Source of the DNA: Fimbriimonadaceae bacterium
GTDB lineage: Bacteria; Armatimonadota; Fimbriimonadia; Fimbriimonadales; Fimbriimonadaceae
Assembly (NCBI GenBank): GCA_019454665.1
Contig: JACFNW010000039.1
Coordinates: 1-9,944, forward strand
Reading direction: 5' to 3'
Length of the DNA stretch: 9,944 nucleotides
The position numbers and the translations under genes were made by a program. Below, piece by piece: positions 1 through 6,552 of the stretch. Position 1 is the stretch's first letter. Every line of letters starts with the position of its first letter. Under the pieces are notes generated by a model. That model did not search any database and had not been told where the DNA came from. It was given only the letters and a program-made list of their open reading frames with translations.

Positions 1-260
1 ACGACGGGCAGGTGCTTCGTCTGCTCTCGGGCACGGATCCGTGCCAAGACGTCTTGGCCGCTCGGGAGCGGGATGTTGAGGTCGAGCAACACCAGATCAA
101 CCCCGAGCGAAGGACCATCCACCTCGAGGAAGGTGAGTGCGTCGCGCCCTGAATGAGCCAGAAAAAGCTCGGTTGAGGGAAATTCTTTGGCGATGACCCG
201 TGACACGAGAACCTGAGTTTCAGGGTCGTCTTCGATCAGCAACAGTCGCGGGCTCGCCAT
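1..260 (-). CDS. Response regulator receiver domain, N-terminal part (runs off the window)
   Basis: I translated this partial gene by hand from the ATG at 260. It begins MASPRLLLIEDDPETQVL and gives 86 whole codons before the window edge. The acidic pocket is E10-D11-D12 after a hydrophobic beta strand. The phospho-acceptor is D60 in LVLLDLNIPLPSG, the usual receiver-domain motif, and the helix that follows reads DVLARIRARE. This is a CheY-like receiver that would be phosphorylated by a histidine kinase and acts in the cytosol. The C-terminus is missing, so I cannot say whether it carries a DNA-binding or enzymatic output domain or is a stand-alone receiver. It lies downstream of hutH on the same strand after a 216-bp gap. 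It has no SD, but a CATAAT box sits 7 nt before the ATG, so it probably has its own promoter. Family call firm; role unknown. Confidence 0.9.
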   Translation of the reverse strand, partial: MASPRLLLIEDDPETQVLVSRVIAKEFPSTELFLAHSGRDALTFLEVDGPSLGVDLVLLDLNIPLPSGQDVLARIRAREQTKHLPV

Positions 261-267
261 ACAGCCG

Positions 268-273
268 ATTATG
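268..273 (-). promoter_or_regulatory. Candidate -10 box (CATAAT) of the response regulator gene
   Basis: On the minus strand GGCATAAT lies 7 nt before the ATG at 260. No purine-rich SD sequence lies between, and no clear -35 is visible 16-19 nt upstream. The placement would put the transcript start at or next to the start codon, as in leaderless genes. It differs from the TAnnnT boxes of the other genes in its first base. Confidence 0.4.
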
Positions 274-459
274 CCCTAAAGGAAAGGCGGGCCGCCGACT
301 GCAGGATTGGGAACTGGATGGAAGGGCATCCTGGCGCCAGCTGGCCCGTTGCTGTGCGTGGTCCGGAGTTCGGTCTCCTCCACTCTTGCTCTCCACCGAG
401 AATGGTTGGCGATGGGCGGGCTGGGGTCAGTGGCAGACTTGCGGATCGGGGAGCAAGTT

Positions 460-472
460 GGCGCGTTGCGCC
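460..472 (-). terminator. Possible weak hairpin just after hutH
   Basis: A perfect GGCGC / GCGCC inverted repeat with a 3-nt loop starts 5 nt after the hutH stop codon. The stem is only 5 bp, and the following bases (AACTTGCTCC on the minus strand) are not a T-tract. It is therefore at best a weak or factor-dependent terminator element. Position is the main support. Confidence 0.25.
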
Positions 473-476
473 CGCC

Positions 477-1955
477 TCACGGCCAGTCGCCGCGTTGGAT
501 GAGCGTGGCGACCCTCTCGATCTCGGAGCCCAAGGGCCGATCCACCGTGACGCAGGGCACGGCCCGTCTCACGCGCTCCAACGCCAAGGCTACGCCGCGA
601 CCGGGCGTCAGAGGCTTGCGGAACTCGAGTCCCTCGGCAGCCGCAATCACCTCGATGGCAAGAATCCGTTCGACAAGCGCCACGATCTGCTTTAGTTTGA
701 TCGCGGCGGTCATCCCCATCGAAACGTGGTCCTCCCGCGCGCCAGAGGTCGGCACGTTGTCCACGCTGGCCGGGTGGGCGAGCACCTTGCACTCGTTGAG
801 CAGTGCCGCAGCGGTGACCTGCGCCATCATGAACCCGGACATCGTGCCCGGGTGGCGCGTCAGAAACGGCGGCAAACCCTCGCTGGTGTCCGGGTTGACG
901 AGCCGATCGGTGCGTCGCTCCGAGATCGAACCGAGATCGGTCAGCGCGATCGCCGCGTAGTCCAGAGCCAACGCGATCGGGGCACCGTGGAAGTTGCCGC
1001 CCGACACCACGTCCTCGCCCAAAACCAGCGGGTTGTCGGTCCCCGAACCCGTTTCGATCCGCAATACCTCCTCGACATGGGCTAGCGCGCCACGAACGGC
1101 CCCGTGCACTTGCGGCATGCACCGCAGACTGTAGGCGTCTTGAACGCGGGGGTCGTCCAAGCGGTGCGACTCTCGGATTTCGGAGTCTTCGAGCATGTCG
1201 CGTTGGATGTGCGCGGATTCGATCTGCCCCGGATGAGGCCGCAGGTCGTGGATGCGTGGGTCGTGGGCGGCAGGCGTTCCCATCAGGGCTTCGAGCGACA
1301 TCGCGCCCGCCGTCTCCGCCGCGTGCAGCGCTCGCTTTGCACGGGCCAGCGTCAGGCAACCGACGGCGGTCATCGCTTGGGTGCCGTTGAGCAGAGCCAG
1401 CCCCTCTTTCGCTTCGGGAGTCAGCATTGCGATCCCTCCTTGCGTCAGCACCTCGTTCGACGAGCCCTCCCAGCACGGGCCTTCGCCGATCATGGCCAGA
1501 GCGAGATGGGCCAGCGGCGCAAGATCCCCGCTCGCCCCGACCGAACCGCGCGACGGCACGACGGGGTGGACTCCCACGTTCAGCATGGCGACGATCTGTT
1601 CGGCGACGCGTGGCCGAGCGCCGCTCACGCCTTTGGCCAACACGTTGGCGCGGAGCAGCATCATCGCGCGCGTCTCTTCGACGTCAAGCGGCTCGCCCAC
1701 GCCGACGGCATGGCTTCGAATCAGGTTCAGTTGGAGCGCGCGCAACTCCTGGGGGGCGATGCGAACGTCGGCCAGCCTGCCGAATCCCGTGTTGACGCCG
1801 TAAACCGTGTCGCCGCGCTCCAGTATCCGCTCGATAACGCCACGCGATCGCTCCATCGCCTGAATCGCGGAGTCCGAGAGAGACACGGGGAGCCGGTCGC
1901 AAGCCACCGACTCGATCTGCTCCAGGGTCAACGGCGACCCGTCCAGCATCAACAT
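477..1955 (-). CDS. hutH: Histidine ammonia-lyase (histidase)
   Basis: Cytosolic enzyme that removes ammonia from L-histidine to give trans-urocanate, the first step of histidine degradation. The 492-residue length is typical. The MIO prosthetic group forms from A141-S142-G143 in GSVGASGDLAPLAH. Other family active-site residues are visible: Y52 in VYGVNTGFG, H82 in SHAVGVG, N190 in LLNGTQ, Y275 and R278 in QDAYSLRCMPQVHG, F322 in GGNFHG and E408 in GAREDHVSMG. The His at position 82 argues against phenylalanine ammonia-lyase; a tyrosine ammonia-lyase is possible but less likely. The first ATG (1955) is preferred because a TAGACT box sits 7 nt before it; a second in-frame ATG at 1949 is possible. 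It is divergent from the C11 lipoprotein gene. No hutU, hutI or hutG lies in the window, so it looks detached from a hut operon here. Confidence 0.95.
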   Translation of the reverse strand: MLMLDGSPLTLEQIESVACDRLPVSLSDSAIQAMERSRGVIERILERGDTVYGVNTGFGRLADVRIAPQELRALQLNLIRSHAVGVGEPLDVEETRAMMLLRANVLAKGVSGARPRVAEQIVAMLNVGVHPVVPSRGSVGASGDLAPLAHLALAMIGEGPCWEGSSNEVLTQGGIAMLTPEAKEGLALLNGTQAMTAVGCLTLARAKRALHAAETAGAMSLEALMGTPAAHDPRIHDLRPHPGQIESAHIQRDMLEDSEIRESHRLDDPRVQDAYSLRCMPQVHGAVRGALAHVEEVLRIETGSGTDNPLVLGEDVVSGGNFHGAPIALALDYAAIALTDLGSISERRTDRLVNPDTSEGLPPFLTRHPGTMSGFMMAQVTAAALLNECKVLAHPASVDNVPTSGAREDHVSMGMTAAIKLKQIVALVERILAIEVIAAAEGLEFRKPLTPGRGVALALERVRRAVPCVTVDRPLGSEIERVATLIQRGDWP

Positions 1956-1962
1956 GGGCGAG

Positions 1963-1968
1963 AGTCTA
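1963..1968 (-). promoter_or_regulatory. Candidate leaderless-type -10 box (TAGACT) of hutH
   Basis: On the minus strand GGTAGACT ends 7 nt before the hutH ATG. No SD sequence fits in that space. The TAnnnT pattern and the spacing match boxes before the rhamnosidase and methylisocitrate lyase genes. No TTGACA-like -35 is evident at 16-18 nt. The transcript would begin at or within a few bases of the start codon. Confidence 0.5.
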
Positions 1969-2018
1969 CCGATGACCGTGCCCCAACGCGGCCCGGGACG
2001 TCACAATCTGTTGAGCCC

Positions 2019-3761
2019 ATGCGATTCGTCCTCGGTTTTCTAGCGTTCGTCGGCCTTGCACTTTCCCTTCACGGATGCGGCGGGGGCGGCGGCGGCGGCG
2101 TGCAGACGTCGCTCGTGTTCGAGGCCGCCTGGGTCGGCGCCGCGGGAGGCGTGAACGGGCGTTCGATGCGCGTCTCCCTTCTGGACTCCGCCGGCAACCT
2201 GGTCGGTGCGACGGCCCTGCTCAACGAGAACCCCGATGGGTCGTCCCAAGCGATCGCCGCGACGCCCGGCAGCTACCGCGTGTTGGCCGAGCTGTACTCC
2301 CAGCTCGACCTCGGCGGCACCAAGGTCGGTCAGATCGAGACCCTTGTCGAGCTTTCTGGAGCCACCCGCTTGCGAGCCGCTGTCGGGACGCCGCTGGCCT
2401 CCTTGCGGGTCACGCCTTCCTCCGCCGAAGTCGAGGCCCAGTTCAGCCGCCAGTTCTATGCCGCGGGCTTTGATGCCGCCGGGCGCATGGCGTTCACCGA
2501 ACCCGGCTCGGTCGCTTGGACCGTGCTTGGCACGGGCGCGACGGTCGGCGACGACGGGCGCTGCATCGGCGAGATTCCGGGCACCTACACCATCCGAGCG
2601 ACGCATGCCTCTTCGGCGACACAGGGCGCGGCCACCCTCACGGTCAAGCCCTTCGTCACGAAGCGCACCAAGTGGACGGTGATGGTGTTCCTCAACGCGG
2701 CCAACGACCTCTATCGGTTCTCAACGCTCAATGTGAACCAGATGGAGTCCGTGGCGCAGAACCCCGACGTCCGGTTCGTCTTGCAGTGGAAGCAGAGCAC
2801 GTCGCGCTACCCGGGGTCCACGTTCGACGGCACGCGGCGCTATCTGGTCAAGCCGGACACAACGAGCGCCATCGCGAGCCAGATGATGCAGGACATGGGC
2901 GCGGTGGACATGGGCCGCCCGGAGACCATGCAGGCGTTCATCCGCTGGTGCAAGACCTACTTCCCCGCCGACCGTTACGCCTTGGTGGTTTGGAACCACG
3001 GCAACGGCTGGCGGCGCTCGGCTGAACTGGGGCGTGCCGTGAGCTACGACGACGAGACGGGCAACGCGATCCAGATCTGGGAGCTTCAGCAAGCCATGGG
3101 TGGCGAGAAGGTGGATATCTTCGCTTGGGACGCCAGCCTGATGCAGATGGTCGAAGTCGCCACCGAAGTGGCCGATCAAGCCAGATACGTGGTGGGCAGC
3201 GAAGAGAGCCCCCCCGGCGAGGGCTACCCCTACGACCGAGTGTTCAGCGTGTTCCGCGACAACCCCGACGCCGCGACGGCAACCTTGACCAAGGCTTTTG
3301 TGGATGGCATGCTGGCCGTCCCCGAGTACGCCTCCCGCAAGATCACCCAGAGCGTCGTGGACACGTCGCGCCTACAGCCGCTGCTGGTCGCCCTGGACGA
3401 ACTCGCCGGAACCATGATCGCCCATCGCGAGGCGCTAGCGACCGACATCCCTGTTGTGCGAGGGCAGACGCAGGCGTACAGCCAGACCTTCGCCCGATAC
3501 TTCCGCGACATCGGCGACCTGTGCGACAACCTGGTGGGCATGACGTCTGTCCCGGAGGTCCAAGCCGCTGCCGCGACGGTGCGCGCACGTTTGGGCGAGG
3601 CCATCCTGTGGGAGGGGCACAACGCGTTCTCGCCCCGCTCGAACGGTCTGTCCATTGACTTTTCGCCCGCTTCCACGTTCGAAAGCGATGCGGCCAACTA
3701 CGCCCTGATGCGGTTTGCCCAACAGACACGTTGGGACGAGTGGTTGCGCCAGGCCCCCTAG
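2019..3761 (+). CDS. Clostripain-family (C11) peptidase-like lipoprotein with Ser in place of the catalytic Cys
   Basis: A 580-residue exported protein. Residues 1-20 form a lipoprotein signal peptide with lipobox L17-H18-G19-C20, followed by seven glycines. Residues 28-125 are a beta-rich region I do not recognise. Residues 126-210 resemble a bacterial Ig-like (BIG2-type) repeat (LASLRVTPSSAEVEAQF ... YTIRATHAS ... GAATLTV). Residues 215-578 match clostripain family C11: WTVMVFLNAANDL, the catalytic-His motif WNHGNGW (H327), DASLMQMVEVATEV, and the downstream SEESPPGEGYPYD. The family normally has DACLM at the nucleophile; here it is DASLM (S373, codon AGC at 3135-3137), so cysteine peptidase activity is doubtful. 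The start is set by the signal peptide; the long in-frame extension upstream is antisense to hutH. No SD is visible; a CACAAT at 2002-2007 could be a -10. It lies 19 nt before the rhamnosidase gene on the same strand. Confidence 0.88.
   Translation: MRFVLGFLAFVGLALSLHGCGGGGGGGVQTSLVFEAAWVGAAGGVNGRSMRVSLLDSAGNLVGATALLNENPDGSSQAIAATPGSYRVLAELYSQLDLGGTKVGQIETLVELSGATRLRAAVGTPLASLRVTPSSAEVEAQFSRQFYAAGFDAAGRMAFTEPGSVAWTVLGTGATVGDDGRCIGEIPGTYTIRATHASSATQGAATLTVKPFVTKRTKWTVMVFLNAANDLYRFSTLNVNQMESVAQNPDVRFVLQWKQSTSRYPGSTFDGTRRYLVKPDTTSAIASQMMQDMGAVDMGRPETMQAFIRWCKTYFPADRYALVVWNHGNGWRRSAELGRAVSYDDETGNAIQIWELQQAMGGEKVDIFAWDASLMQMVEVATEVADQARYVVGSEESPPGEGYPYDRVFSVFRDNPDAATATLTKAFVDGMLAVPEYASRKITQSVVDTSRLQPLLVALDELAGTMIAHREALATDIPVVRGQTQAYSQTFARYFRDIGDLCDNLVGMTSVPEVQAAAATVRARLGEAILWEGHNAFSPRSNGLSIDFSPASTFESDAANYALMRFAQQTRWDEWLRQAP
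2079..2099 (+). repeat. GGC/GGG triplet tract coding seven glycines after the lipobox Cys
   Basis: Seven consecutive glycine codons, of which the last five are identical GGC triplets (2085-2099), directly follow the lipid-modified Cys codon. This would act as a flexible linker between the lipid anchor and the folded domains. A pure triplet tract can change length by slippage without breaking the frame. Confidence 0.9.
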
Positions 3762-3768
3762 CCCTTGG

Positions 3769-3774
3769 TAGGCT
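3769..3774 (+). promoter_or_regulatory. Candidate leaderless-type extended -10 box (TAGGCT) of the rhamnosidase gene
   Basis: TTGGTAGGCT lies in the 19-nt gap after the C11 lipoprotein stop, with TAGGCT ending 6 nt before the ATG at 3781. A TGn extended -10 element (3766-3768) precedes it. A TTGCGC at 3744-3749, 19 nt upstream, could serve as a poor -35. No SD sequence is present. This suggests the rhamnosidase can be transcribed separately from the gene before it. Confidence 0.5.
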
Positions 3775-3780
3775 CGGCAT

Positions 3781-6552
3781 ATGGTCCGCGTCGCGTTCGC
3801 TCGCATGGCCGCGCTGGCGGTCCTGATGCTCTCGGCTATGGCGCAAGCACAGAAGTGGCTCTCCGTTCCGGTCCCCGAGGACCCCATGGCACAGGCCCAG
3901 TGGATTTGGGTTCGGCCTGCCGGCGGACCGGTGCCCTCGGCATCGGGCGGAGCGACGGGCACCTTCGTGTTCGGCACCACGTTCGATGCCGGACGAGTGA
4001 CTCGGGCGCGATTGCGGTTCACGGCGGACAACGAGGCCGTCGTTCGGCTGAATGGTCGCGAAGTCGGCAAGAGCACCGAGTGGTCGCAGATCACCGAGAC
4101 CGACGCGACGGCGTTGGTTCATGCAGGCCTGAACCGCATCGAGGCCTCCGTGACCAACCCGAGCGTCGCCGGAGCGACCATGAACCCCGGCGGCCTTCTG
4201 TTGGCCCTTGAACTGGAAGGGCCAGACGGCAACCGGGTGGTGGTTTCGAACGCTTCGTGGGCCTGCGCCAAGGGCGAGGTCGTCGCCATCGGCCCAGCAG
4301 GGATGGCGCCCTGGGGCCATGCGTTTCGAGACGGCATCAGCCCGGTCTTCCGCAAGGAGTTCACCGTTGGCAAGGTCCCACAGCGGGCCGAGGTTGAGAT
4401 CGTGGGGTTGGGCCACTACCACGTGTTCGTCAACGGCAAGAGGGTGGGCGACGCGGCAATCAACCAGCCTTGGACCCAGTTCGATAGGACGATCACGTCG
4501 AAGACGTTCGACCTCGCGCACTACCTCGTCGCTGGCAAGAACTGCATCGCAGTCATGCTGGGCAACGGGTTCTTCAGCGTGGCGCGGCCGCCTGCGCGGA
4601 GATACGCCAAAGGCGACGCCATGCCGGACTACGCCGAGGGCCACCCGATCCGGCTCTGGATCAAGGGCTTCGTGGCCACCGACGAAACGTGGCGCTGGAG
4701 CAAGGGGCCGGTGACCCTCTCGCATGTGTTCGCCGGCGAGGACTTCGACGCTCGGCTGGTCGAGCGAGGCTGGCTCCTCCCGGGGTTCCAGGAGGGAGCG
4801 AACTGGCAAGAGCCGACGATCCTGCCCGGGCCGAAGGCCCGTATCGTGCCGCAAGATTGGCCCGACTTCGAGCCGGTCGAGACCTTCCAGCCCGTCCGCA
4901 TCGCGCCTCAACCCAAGGGCGGGTGGGCGTACATCTTTCCGCAGAACTGCTCGGCCATCCTGCGATTCGTCGTCGAGGGGCCCCGTGGCGCTACGGTCCG
5001 GTTCCAGATGTCCGAGGTGATCCAGCCCAACGGCGACGTCGAGCAGTTGAACCTGTGGAACGCCGATGCCCTAACCACCTATACACTGGCGGGTAGCGGC
5101 CCAGAGACGTTCGAGAACCTCTTCTTCTATCACGGGGGCCAGTTCGTGGGCGTCCAGGGCGCAGTCCCTGTAGGGCAACCCAACCCCCAAGGATTGCCCG
5201 TGTTGCACCGGCTTGAGCTCGTGCATGTCAGGACGAACAACCCTGTTGCGAGCCACCTCCTCTCCTCCAAGCCGCTGTACAACCGTACGGTCAACTTGAT
5301 CGACTGGGCCATGCGCTCGAACATGGGTTTCGTCCTGACCGATTGCCCCCACCGAGAGAAGCTGGGCTGGCTCGAGTGCGCCCACCTGCTCGCCGACTCG
5401 TTCGCCTATCGCTACGACTGCCGCGATTGGTTCCGGAAGATCTGCCGCGACATGCGCGACGCCCAGCTCGCCAGTGGACGGGTGCTCACGGTCGCGCCCC
5501 GCTACCTGATGCGTCCCGACGACGACATGTACGCTTGGACGGTCGAATGGGGAGCGGCCAGCGTCTTGCTGCCTTGGAAAGCCTATCGCTGGTACGGAGA
5601 CACCCGGTTTCTCAGCGAGAACATCGCGATGATGGAGCGGTTCGTGGACCACGTGGCCAGCCAAACGAAGGACGGCATCGCGCCCGGCTCGCTCGGGGAT
5701 TGGTACGACTACGGCCACGGGCAACCGCCTGGCCCGAGCCGATACACGGACACCCGGCTCACCTCGACGGCCATGCTCGCCATGTGCGCGGATGCCTTGG
5801 CCCAAGCCGAACGTGTCCTCGACCGCAAGGACAGGGCCGCCCGCTACGAGGCGTTGTTCCAAGCGACCCAGACGGCTTTCCTCCGCGAGTTCTACGACCC
5901 CGTGGCCAAGGCGTTCAAGAACAGTGGCAGCGTGCAGACGGGTTCTGCGATGGCGCTTTGCGCGGGCCTCGTCCCCGAAACCGATCGCGCAGCGGTGCTG
6001 GAGGTCATCGTCAAAGAGCTCGAATCGAGGGGCTACCAGCAGACCAGCGGCGACGTGGGCCACCTGTTCCTGATCCGCGCGCTGGCCGAGGCCGGACGCT
6101 CCGACGTGTTGCACAAGGTGTACTCCCGCGAGGGGCTGGGGAGCTACGGCGGCATCTTGGCCAAGGGCCTGACGGCCATGCCGGAGACGTGGGACGCCAT
6201 CACCACGGGGAGCAACTCGCTCAATCACTGCATGCTCGGCCACGCCATGGAGTGGTTCTACGGGTACGTGTTGGGGCTGCGCCAAGCGCCGGGCTCGGTC
6301 GGCTGGCGCGATACCGTGTTCGAGCCGGTTCCGGGCGAGACGGAGCATGCCAGCGGGTGGCTGCAAACGCCTCAAGGCAAGCTCGTCGTCAGTTGGAAGC
6401 GCTCGGATGAGGGCCTAAGGTTGACCTTCGAGGTGCCCCAAGGCATGCGGCTCCACGTCGCTGGCAAAGCCTACGGCGCGGGCGCCTACGACCTGATCGT
6501 CCCTCAGCGGTTTTCGATCGGCGTGAACGCGACTTCCTTCGGACCGTCGTAG
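3781..6552 (+). CDS. Secreted GH78-family alpha-L-rhamnosidase
   Basis: A 923-residue glycoside hydrolase predicted to release terminal alpha-L-rhamnose from plant or bacterial polysaccharides or glycosides. Residues 1-23 are a Sec signal peptide ending AQA, so it acts outside the cytoplasm. Two N-terminal beta-sandwich modules follow: residues 40-145 (WIWVRP ... RLRFTADNEAVVRLNGREVG) and 185-350 (RKEFTVG ... HYHVFVNGKRVGDAAINQPWTQFD), the latter the usual rhamnosidase N domain. Residues 370-485 form another beta domain and about 490-840 the (alpha/alpha)6 catalytic barrel with DCPHREKLGWLE (D521, E526), PETWDAI (E802) and SLNHCMLGHAMEW (E824). Residues 841-910 are a C-terminal beta domain. 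The DCPHRE form is one residue shorter than the DCPQRDERLGW form of the best-studied members and may mark a subgroup. Start at 3781 is backed by the signal peptide and a TAGGCT box 6 nt upstream. The 3' end overlaps the convergent citrate synthase gene by 49 bp. Substrate unproven. Confidence 0.9.
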   Translation: MVRVAFARMAALAVLMLSAMAQAQKWLSVPVPEDPMAQAQWIWVRPAGGPVPSASGGATGTFVFGTTFDAGRVTRARLRFTADNEAVVRLNGREVGKSTEWSQITETDATALVHAGLNRIEASVTNPSVAGATMNPGGLLLALELEGPDGNRVVVSNASWACAKGEVVAIGPAGMAPWGHAFRDGISPVFRKEFTVGKVPQRAEVEIVGLGHYHVFVNGKRVGDAAINQPWTQFDRTITSKTFDLAHYLVAGKNCIAVMLGNGFFSVARPPARRYAKGDAMPDYAEGHPIRLWIKGFVATDETWRWSKGPVTLSHVFAGEDFDARLVERGWLLPGFQEGANWQEPTILPGPKARIVPQDWPDFEPVETFQPVRIAPQPKGGWAYIFPQNCSAILRFVVEGPRGATVRFQMSEVIQPNGDVEQLNLWNADALTTYTLAGSGPETFENLFFYHGGQFVGVQGAVPVGQPNPQGLPVLHRLELVHVRTNNPVASHLLSSKPLYNRTVNLIDWAMRSNMGFVLTDCPHREKLGWLECAHLLADSFAYRYDCRDWFRKICRDMRDAQLASGRVLTVAPRYLMRPDDDMYAWTVEWGAASVLLPWKAYRWYGDTRFLSENIAMMERFVDHVASQTKDGIAPGSLGDWYDYGHGQPPGPSRYTDTRLTSTAMLAMCADALAQAERVLDRKDRAARYEALFQATQTAFLREFYDPVAKAFKNSGSVQTGSAMALCAGLVPETDRAAVLEVIVKELESRGYQQTSGDVGHLFLIRALAEAGRSDVLHKVYSREGLGSYGGILAKGLTAMPETWDAITTGSNSLNHCMLGHAMEWFYGYVLGLRQAPGSVGWRDTVFEPVPGETEHASGWLQTPQGKLVVSWKRSDEGLRLTFEVPQGMRLHVAGKAYGAGAYDLIVPQRFSIGVNATSFGPS

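Noticed and set aside
261..476. Small gene or ncRNA in the longest gap
   Set aside because: The plus-strand frames here have no family resemblance and no start signal. Only a short hairpin and a promoter-like box can be supported.
427..1476. 349-codon open frame on the minus strand
   Set aside because: It is an alternative frame of hutH, very rich in Arg, and no family motif appears.
1104..2018. In-frame N-terminal extension of the C11 lipoprotein to 885 residues
   Set aside because: It reads antisense through hutH and would bury the lipoprotein signal peptide. The true start is the ATG at 2019.
3343..4911. 522-codon open frame on the minus strand
   Set aside because: It lies antisense to the C11 lipoprotein and rhamnosidase genes, has a low-complexity Arg/Pro/Gly composition and no recognisable motif. 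Such frames are expected opposite GC-rich genes.
5071..6375. 434-codon open frame on the minus strand
   Set aside because: It is fully antisense to the rhamnosidase catalytic domain, which has clear family motifs. The antisense product matches nothing I recognise.
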